A stretch of DNA of 64,000 nucleotides. Origin: Margaritifera margaritifera. Taxonomy: Eukaryota; Mollusca; Bivalvia; Unionida; Margaritiferidae. The notes under the pieces are model-generated. The model was not told the DNA's origin and made no database searches. It saw nothing but the letters and a program-made list of their open reading frames with translations. The stretch spans positions 1,420,501 to 1,484,500 of the forward strand of contig JAQPZY010001664.1 in assembly GCA_029931535.1 (NCBI GenBank), in the 5' to 3' direction. The position numbers were made by a program, and so were the translations under genes. The number at the start of each line of letters is the position of its first letter. Position 1 is the first letter of the stretch. Below, one piece after another: positions 56,385 to 64,000 of this stretch.

Positions 56385-58560
56385 GTATTAATGACGTTTG
56401 AACGTAACCCCCAGAACTCTCTTATTCACGTGCCGCTTAACTTATCCTTGAAAGCTTCCGGTACTTTCTTATTCATTTGTGGCCTGTTAATCATATAGGA
56501 CTTTGTATAGTCAGTAGTGACGTAATACTTGATATCATCTTTCATCTCGCTGTAAAAGTTGTCTGTCTTGACATGAATGCATAATGGATCAGTGGTTTCA
56601 TCATATCAGCGTATTTACTTTTCGATTTGGTGTAATAGAATTCGTACATAAGGCATTTTATAGATATAGCACAGGAAATCCACCATATATAAGTTTGGTT
56701 AGTTTGATCTTTTTTGTCTTAATAGTACCAAGTCACCATCTGTTATTGTTCTCTTGTCAAACGATATATCTTTATAACATTTGAAACATGTGCTCATCTG
56801 GACATTATTTAACTGTTGTCCTTTTCCTGAGATCTTCCATTTTGCGTACCGAACACTGTATTAATCATCAATTTGAAAAGTACATTTCAAACTCATTAGT
56901 AGTAATTCGTCTCAAACTTGTCTTTAGCTATATGTATGATTTTAGCCATGATTGCTGTTCAAACAAGAAAACTACGTGTATCCATTTTAGTTTTAAATTC
57001 AATTGTACGTCAAGCTTCTGGTTTATATAAAGTGTCACGTATTTTTCTCTGTTTTTCGATATACACAACTAGTTTCAATACAGTTTGTCTAGTGCCTTAG
57101 GAATCAGTGATCAATTTCATTTGCAAGGGGACTGCATCATTTATGTCAGGAATTAATTACGTTGGAGCAAGGGGTTGTGTAGTACATGAAATAGTCGTGT
57201 AAATATGTTGGTATTTCCAAATCAACTTCTAAAATCCCCTATGTGTCACTAACATCGCTGATGTTAGGCAATTTTTTCTTCACCCACATAATTTATTCCT
57301 CATTTCTCCATCGTAAGTGTTTAACTTGCATATATAGACTCATTGCCGGTACATATACATTGTTAGTGTAATGATACATTATATATGACGCTGATCGGAC
57401 TTTGTCCTCACCTTATGACCTCGACGTTGTATACTCCCAATCTTTTTTTTTTTTTTTTTTTAACTTTCCCTCATCATCAACATAGCATCCGTTATTTGCC
57501 TTGGTATGCCTATGTGATAAAATGCTAATACCACTTCTAATTCCACTCTCAATCGTGAAAATATGTCATAGCCTGTCAAAAGTTCAAGTTTGATACCTTA
57601 TATATTTTAAATGACACCATGAGCTACACCAGGAACACTTTATTAGTGAGATGGGTCAAGTGTATTGTTTGATATACATAGATTTCAAAACTCATAGAAA
57701 ATGTCGCAAAACATGAAAGTGTCTTTCTTGGCGTAATACTTATGAAGGTTAACTGTTGTTCAATTTGAAGTGTGACATCACATCGTGTAGACTCTGGTAA
57801 TTGTTATCTAATATGTTCGGATAACTCAGACTTGAGTAAAACTTTGCTTTGGGTGGTATAGCAGTTTAGTTAAATCTGTCAAAGTTATCCATGCATTCAT
57901 ATGGGGAAATGTATTTAATTCTATAATTAGGTTTCATGTCTATCATGAACACTATCAACTATGACATCCTTGCCATATGATATGTAAGTTTGTTCATTGT
58001 TGCGTATGATTATAACCTCATCGTCTGGATTTTTTTTTCTCACGAGTGTTTTGATGAAAAGATGACTATCACAAAGTGATAATTTACGAACAAATATTGG
58101 GATGTATTTTGGGTATCTGCAATTCAAATTACAGTCTGTGTGTGCAGGCCATCTGTAATTTCCTGTTAAATGATCATGGTCTTTAACTTTGTGTTTTAAT
58201 ATTTTTCTTTCACATATATGGCATGTGCTTGTTTAGTTAAAATACTTTTCGTCCTCATCTGTGAATACCATAGGTTTCGGATTTTTCATTTCGGTGTAGA
58301 CTAGTCTCATTATTCTACTCAAACAGTTATAAACACCTGATATACATACCTCTGCAAATTATTGGCCTGTAACATTTGTCTCTTAATTTTACGTGCACAC
58401 AGAAACCTGATGGGATGTGCTGAACTCTTTGCTGTCCAGTGTGTACTGGTTCAGTTTGCAGCACCATTACAGTTTTGTGGTCAGTAGCTCGTACACGATG
58501 TGCAAGGTATGATGATGCTTTCAAAGTCGCAATAAACGACATATGGGATTTTCAGCTGAT
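56385..58560 (-). pseudogene. Polinton-like protein-primed DNA polymerase B, second copy
   Basis: The longest polymerase remnant, reading down the minus strand with many stops. It has RVRATDHKTVMVLQTEPVHT and PSGFCVHVKLRDKCYRPI (58.54-58.37 kb); a C-H-I-C...DHDHLTGNYRWPAH...C block typical of the exonuclease-side zinc motif (about 58.23-58.13 kb); PKYIPIFVRKLSLCDSHLFI; ISPYECMDNFDRFN and IPPKAKFYSSLSYPNILDNN (about 57.9-57.8 kb); KDTFMFCDIFYEF, LDPSH and IKLELLTGYD (about 57.7-57.57 kb); and finally HVKTDNFYSEM and INRPQMNKKVPEAFKDKL (about 56.57-56.44 kb). The palm between about 57.5 and 56.6 kb is badly decayed and I could not follow it. The family is recognised from these blocks together. 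Confidence 0.8.
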
Positions 58561-59327
58561 GATGATATTTTCTGAATTTGACAACTGATCCTGTTCAGGC
58601 ATTATTTCCTTGAAATTGTCTACTCTGTAACATTTAAAAGGGGAAGTTTAAGAAATAATATTTCGTCATACAAAAAGTTGTTTCAAAATGAATTCATGTA
58701 GAGAAACTTATGTTCAAGGTGTGCTTTCTTTCCAATACAAGATGTCATTATTAAGCTTCTTTGGAGTGTGGCACCCATCCGTCTTCAAAAGGAAGTATAT
58801 GAAAACGTACAGGTTACAAACAGAATATGTTTGCACAAAGTTAATCATACAGAAGAATGTGTTTTACTTAAACATCCTGTCTATGGTGAAATATGATAAG
58901 AGTTATGCCCGGCAGCGTTATACGTGCAAATGATTTTGAGTTGTTGTACTATTGTACGAATGTTTCATTCATGCTTAAGATTCACTGTAAGCCTTCTGTA
59001 TCAAAGTCTGTTTAATTAGTGCCATGTTGTAATTATTTTTTTTTAAATCTAGGAAATCTTTGTGCAAATGTCAAGTAACAAAATTTTTAACCATGATTCC
59101 TACAAGCAAGTTTTATATTAGTGCGGCATTCAATATGTGTTTGGAGGAAATCTACGAAAACTAGTAGATGACTAGATGACTGGACAAGTTAATAATACCT
59201 AACATTTTAACCATAGCTCCTGTATTATTTTCATACATAGTGTATGTATGTGGACTAATTGGCGTTTACGATTCTTTACAAGTCCACAATGACTATGTTT
59301 TGGAAATGTTATCATGTTCTTTTTACA

Positions 59328-59329
<2 letters not shown>
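58561..59329. other. no gene recognised
   Basis: A plus-strand frame at 58688-58933 has no recognised domain. It may belong to the fossil element on its left; this is not shown. Confidence 0.4.
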
Positions 59330-59370
<41 letters not shown>

Positions 59371-59373
59371 TAT

Positions 59374-59467
<94 letters not shown>
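59330..59467. repeat. (GT)n-(TA)n-(GA)n compound microsatellite
   Basis: GT array, then TA array, then GA array, ending just before a LINE remnant. Confidence 0.95.
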
Positions 59468-59475
59468 GGTCTCAA

Positions 59476-60472
59476 ATGGGTAATAATTTAATACAGAAAA
59501 TTAAACAGGAAACTCAAACTAGTTCTTCGGCAAATATCTATAAACGGGTATCCCAAGGATCAATTTTTGGACCCATACTATTTAATATCTTTATTAATGA
59601 CATCTTCTTTTTCATAAATGATTCTGATCTATACAACTGTGCTGATGACAACACACTTGCCTACGCTCACCACGACTTTAGTATTGTGAAATCTACTTTG
59701 GAAATGGAGTGCAATACTTTGATTAGGTGGTTTACCAACAATGAAATGAAAGCAAACCCTGAGAAGTTCCAAGGTATTGCACTTGGAAAGAAAACAAAGA
59801 AACAACTTGAGACTTTCTCCTCCAGCGAGGCCAATATATCTTGTGAAGATTCTCTCTAACGACTAGGAGTCACTTTGAACTTACTTTATGCTAAACTTTA
59901 ATGAGCAAGTTACTGAAATTTGTCAGAAAGGATCTAAACAATTAAATGTGCTCAAACGAATTGGAAAATACTTTACAACTGAAGGAAGACTGGCCGTGTA
60001 CCATTCTGTCATCATGGCAAAAATTAACTACAGTTCCCTGACCTAGCATTTCAGTAGTCTCACTAACAAAAAACTCCCTGAACGAGCTCTGAGATTTGTC
60101 TTCAATGATTTTAAGAAACCTTACTCTGAACGCTTTGATTTGGTAAATGTATCAACTCTCCACAACAGAAGGATGAAGACCATGGCACTTGAAGTATTCA
60201 AAATTTTAAACAAGAAATGTCCAGTATACTTAAATAATCTAACAGTTTTAAAAAAAATCTTCTTACTCTTTAGGTATGTAAATACTGTGGAGATACCAAA
60301 AGTAAAAACATCCAGGTACGGGCTACACTCTTTTAGGTATGCAGCAGCAAAACTATGGAATTCTCTTCTCAATATACTGCAAACACCCTCAGATTTTATC
60401 AATTTTAAATCCCTCTTAAAGACCTGGTCTGGGAGCTTACTGTGTAAATGCTCCATATGTAAACACAAGTAA
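59476..60472 (+). pseudogene. LINE reverse-transcriptase C-terminal remnant (Jockey/CR1-like)
   Basis: Plus strand. 59476-59859 reads VSQGSIFGPILFNIFINDIF and LYNCADDNTLAYAH (catalytic Y-A-D-D as C-A-D-D), then LIRWFTNNEMKANPEKFQGI. After a frameshift the next part gives FNEQVTEICQKGSKQLNVLK and KINYSSLT with a stop. 60140-60472 reads RRMKTMALEVFKILNKKCPV, TSRYGLHSFRYAAAKLWNSL, then KSLLKTWSG and CKCSIC at the end. This order is the palm/thumb and C-terminus of a Jockey/CR1-like LINE. The 5' two thirds are absent, as expected for a 5'-truncated insertion. Confidence 0.85.
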
Positions 60473-60789
60473 ATAAGTTGCTGCTGCTACATTAACCAGC
60501 TGCATGCTTAGCGTTTTAGATTCTAGTTTAGTATATATGCTTGAAAGTATTCATTGCCCTAAATGTTGTATATATATATATGCTTGTAGTAACTGATTGC
60601 CCTAAATGTTGCCTTGTGGCGAAAAGGGTAATATTTTCGATAAAAATGCTCACCCATGGGTTGTAGTTTCAGTTGCCGGATATTTGAGACCTTTAGTAAT
60701 TCTCTTCAATGGATAGCAAACACAAAGTAATAAATAACATATATGACATATATTTTGGACGATTTTTTTAATACTATATACAACTCGGG
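60473..60789. other. no gene recognised
   Basis: The 3' flank of the LINE remnant contains a doublet of TTGCCCTAAATGTTG (about 60556 and 60597), perhaps part of its 3' UTR. Nothing else. Confidence 0.45.
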
Positions 60790-61853
60790 CCCAGAAAAAG
60801 CTTGATCGCTTCCTGACAGTATGTGCCAACATCGGCGTTCCTAAGGCTGCAGATAACATTTTCCCCTTCAACAACCATGATTTACCTCAGATACGAATTG
60901 GATTCGGTGAGAATGGAGGTTCGCCTTCCCACTGAAAAAATAGAACAATGTAATACATTCATAAAATCATATTTGGCTCGAAGTACAATCACCCTCAAAG
61001 AGTTGCAATCCTACTCTTAAATTTTCTTGCGCAGTAGTTTTGCCAGGCCGGGCTTTCCTTAGGCGGTTCATCAACTTGATAATTGGTATCTCCAAACCGC
61101 ATCACCACATTAGATTAACAAAGGAGGTGAAATAAGATTTAAGGTCATGGAAAACCTTTTTAACCGGTTTTAACGGTAGATCAGGGTTCTTGCCCGATCG
61201 TTGGACGATTTCTGTCTCATTTGACTTGTACACGGATGCCTCTGGCTCTGTGGGATACGGTGCGGTCCTAGGTACACATTATTTGTATGAACTTTGGGAT
61301 CCAACATGGGCATATCAAAATATTACGTTCTAGAATGTACACCGTCGTTTTGGCAGTTGCGGTCTGGGGAGAACACAATAAATGCATCTATTTCCACACT
61401 GACAATCAAGCCTTAGTTGAAATCATAAACAAGCAATCTTCAAAGGTCACAAAAATCATGCAATCGACAAAGGTATACTGGATAAACTTAGTTTCCTTGG
61501 TACATTCCATTTCAGACCATTTCAGGCGTAACAGGTATGCGGCCATGTTTGCATTGTCTTTTCATGCTTTTCTTAGAATAGGAGAAGTAACAGTGCAGAC
61601 GAATGCACAACAGAATGATAATTTAATACTATTATCTCAGGTAACTTTTTCTCCAAACGGTCTAACATTAACTTTTCGACAATTCAAACACAGCTTGGGA
61701 CAACCCTATGTATTGTATGTTGCAGCCCAAAAAAAACCCTGGTACCTGTCCCATAGCTCATTTACAAGCGTACCTACCCCTCAGGGGTAATACTCCATGA
61801 CCGCTCTTTATGTACCGAAGCGGGCAACCAGTTTCCAGAGTAGAATTTACAAG
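60790..61853 (+). pseudogene. DIRS-like retrotransposon remnant: RT/RNase H joined to tyrosine recombinase
   Basis: Plus-strand pieces in shifting frames: LTVCANIGVPKAADN near 60820, RYELDSVRMEVRLPTEKIEQ and STITLKELQS (60885-61015), SFDLYTDASGSVGYGAVLG near 61220, then MYTVVLAVAVWGEHNK, IYFHTDNQALVEIINKQSSK (RNase H). After a junction near 61500 comes RRNRYAAMFALSFHAFLRIG (tyrosine recombinase core) and, after another frameshift, AHLQAYLPLRGNT and YRSGQPVSRVEF. RT-RNase H followed by a tyrosine recombinase is the DIRS/Ngaro arrangement. The methyltransferase-like part and the recombinase N-terminus are missing, so an internal deletion joined them. A Gmr1-type LTR begins at 61854, interrupting the recombinase. 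Confidence 0.75.
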
Positions 61854-62606
61854 TGTTATGTATGATGTTTATATAATATTATAAATATTTTAGGAAATTA
61901 TAAATGTTTCTTCACTTTAATATTTGCTTAAATCTTTATGTTTATCAGGAAAAACATGTTTAACTAGTGTCCTTGAATTAGGTTGTTTTGATCAATATGT
62001 TTTCTCAATTTGAAGGTCAAGGTTGAATTTTTGTTTACAAGTAAAATTCCATTAAGATGACACATATTCTAGAACATTCTGTCATGTGACCAATCTTTAT
62101 ATATGCCATGTTTGGTGGACATTTATTCAGTTTTGACATTACCATCAGTCTTGTAAAGAGCTATTACAGTTGTGAAAATTCATTCCAAATTCTAAGAGAG
62201 GAATTATTTTAAATATTCATTGGATTATAACAGTGCTCATAAACTTTTGGATTTTGGATTTTTAATTGATGATTTTGGAATTTATGTGAACTTATTCAGA
62301 GATTTTGGAATACTTCATTTTGACATCAGCACATCAAAGATTACTAGTACATCAGGACTTTGGAGACCATTAGCACATCATAACATTCAAGGACACAGCC
62401 GTGAATTCGGAACATTCTATATTTAGGACTTGTGATTAGAACAATCATTCTTATTGGATTATTAGGATTTCAAAACACATTACTGTAAGTGACTTTTTGA
62501 TTTTTCATTTTAATTATCTAGTAATAAATTGCTTGTTGATTTTTACTTGATTTGTTGGTTTCACTTTCTTTCTGTTACATTTTTCTTAGACCATAGAGTC
62601 GTAACA
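61854..62606 (+). repeat. 5' LTR of second Gmr1-type element
   Basis: 753 bp, TGTTATG...CGTAACA. It has one copy of the 26-bp CCAAT module (62068-62093) where the other element has two, which accounts for nearly all of the length difference. Confidence 0.95.
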
Positions 62607-62611
62607 GAAAT

Positions 62612-62632
62612 TGGGGGCTCGTCTTCTGGGAT
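62612..62632 (+). promoter_or_regulatory. primer binding site with 3-base insertion
   Basis: TGGGGGCTCGTC then TTCTGGGAT: matches the tRNA-Pro type over the first 12 bases, then carries three extra bases and a C-to-T change, which probably weakens priming. Confidence 0.7.
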
Positions 62633-62772
62633 CTGAATTTCTTTAAAGCATATTAGAGATATTAAATTTATCTTTGAAATTCATATTGATTTTGTCTTGG
62701 AATTTTTTTTTTGTCTTTGGCAAAGATTTTATATAGAGAAATTTTTTTGTGTGAAACCAACAAGCATTTACA

Positions 62773-63998
62773 ATGGCATCTAATGTTCAGAATTTCATTT
62801 TAAAACCTATCCAGGAGGGGATAGAGTGCATGAGAAAGTTAATTGAAGAGTTCAAAAGGTGCATCCATAGTGATGTTAAAACCTATCTTGACGAGCAGAA
62901 TGTGGAAACTTTGGAAAATGCTGCTCGTATGGCTGATGATTATTCCTTGACTCACAAAATTTCATTTGGCAATAAGTCGTCCTCTCAGCAGTTTTCTGGT
63001 AAAAAACCATTTCAATCTCATTCGAGTACTTCCAAATTTCACAACAGCACAACTGTTAGGAATCAAACATCTGATAAGACTGATCAGAAATCCTTATCTC
63101 TTCCTACGTGCACTTATTGTAAAAAGAAAGGGCACGTTATTTCTGATTGCTTCAAGTTGAAAAATAAGCAACAGAGAAAAGACAGAGCTTTTCCAAATGC
63201 TCTTATTTCTACGAGGTCAAGGTCACGGTCTTGTATTGAAAGCAATACATTTGTTGGGTCAAACAGTCTGATTCTATTTTAGAGGCTTATGAACCATTCA
63301 TGTCAGAAGGTTCTATATCACTTATTGGTGATTCTGCCAAACCTATCCCAATTAAAATATTAAGGGACACTGGAGCTTCTCAGAGTCTTTTATTATCAGG
63401 TACTTTGCCTTTGTCTGAGGAGTCTTCTTCAAGTGAAAGTGTTCTTGTTCAGGGAGTAGAGTGCGGCTTTGTAAATGTTCCTCTTCGTTGTGTAAATTTG
63501 GCATCAGACTTAGTTTCTGGACCTGTGACTGTTGGGGCAGTGACTTCTTTACCCATAGAGGGTGTTCATTTATTACTAGGCAATGACCTAGCTGGAGATA
63601 AGGTTGTGGTTAATCCACTTGTAACTGACAAGCCTTGTTTGGATCAGAAAGTTGATCCTGTCGAAACTGAAATCCCTGATTTGTACCCTGCTTGTGCAGT
63701 TACTAGAGCTATGGATAAAAGATCTCTTGAGATTGATGTTGATCAGGATATTATTCCTTTAGCTGACACATGTATTGGTCAGTTTTTTGATGAGGTCACT
63801 TTTCCTCAGGTATTGATCAATCAAATGGTATTGATCACAGTGATCCTCTTTTGGCAACTCATTCTCTTTGTTCTACTCAGGGTGACAAACGACAATCCCT
63901 TGTCGTTGAACAGGAGCAAAATCCCGAGATATCTTGTTTGTTTCAGAGGGCTATTAGTGAAACCGAAGCCACACAAGTTCCAGTGTGTTACTTTGTGA
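62773..63998 (+). pseudogene. gag-protease of second Gmr1-type element, deleted and frameshifted
   Basis: ATG at 62773 as in the first copy. After codon 22 it jumps to the sequence equivalent to 33456 onwards: a 933-bp (311-codon) in-frame deletion that removes the charged coil and most of the SCAN-like gag core. The zinc knuckle CTYCKKKGHVISDC remains. A 7-base deletion near 63262 shifts the frame, and the frame resumes from 63300 through the protease DTG. A 1-base deletion near 63800 shifts it again. At 63959 it has GAA where the first copy has the gag-ending TAA. Confidence 0.9.
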
Positions 63999-64000
63999 AA

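Larger units (their letters stand above)
61854..64000 (+). mobile_element. second Gmr1-type element, cut by window end
   Basis: 5' LTR, leader and gag-protease closely matching 31518-34624 (about 95% or better by eye outside indels), running off the window at the start of pol. Its insertion point is inside the DIRS-like recombinase remnant. It carries one large in-frame deletion and two small frameshifting deletions in gag-protease. Confidence 0.95.

Overview
The window is about 64 kb of AT-rich, repeat-dense animal nuclear DNA. Evidence for an animal: spliced genes with GT-AG introns, BIR and UBA exons of inhibitor-of-apoptosis (IAP) genes, tRNA-derived SINEs, LINE, DIRS and Gypsy retrotransposons, and long (TA)n arrays. 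The tandem IAP exons suit a bivalve mollusc best, but no single feature proves this. No rRNA, functional tRNA, CRISPR array or prokaryotic operon was seen.

Layout. 0-17 kb: mostly non-coding, with SINEs, foldback elements, microsatellites, a decayed protein-primed DNA polymerase fragment (7.6-8.2 kb) and two diverged copies of an unassigned segment (9.5 and 14.9 kb). 17.7-21.6 kb: a fossil Polinton/adintovirus-like DNA element with capsid protein, packaging ATPase, protein-primed polymerase B and integrase C-terminus, all broken. 23.7-27.7 kb: a Tigger-like scrap, then an IAP gene on the minus strand (two-exon BIR domain, linker exon, two-exon UBA domain; no RING seen). 31.5-38.2 kb: a complete LTR retrotransposon whose integrase lies before reverse transcriptase (Gmr1-type order), with two LTRs of 778 bp that differ at about seven sites. 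38.5-46 kb: tandem repeats and a second, incomplete IAP locus sharing a roughly 1 kb duplicated block with the first. 46-54.7 kb: satellites, a 46-bp palindromic repeat, a MULE transposon remnant and a 1.15-kb tandem repeat carrying (TA)n arrays. 54.8-58.6 kb: a second fossil Polinton-like segment (ATPase and polymerase, convergent, as in the first). 59.5-64 kb: a LINE remnant, a DIRS-like RNase H/tyrosine-recombinase remnant, and a second Gmr1-type copy, inserted in the recombinase and running off the window.

How it fits together. The only plausible host genes are the IAP exons. Almost everything else is mobile DNA at different stages of decay: Polinton-like fossils and LINE/DIRS scraps are old, whereas the complete Gmr1-type element is young but has at least two nonsense codons. 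Comparing its two copies suggests that gag, protease and pol form a single reading frame. Coordinates of decayed genes are approximate, because frames were followed by eye across stops and frameshifts.
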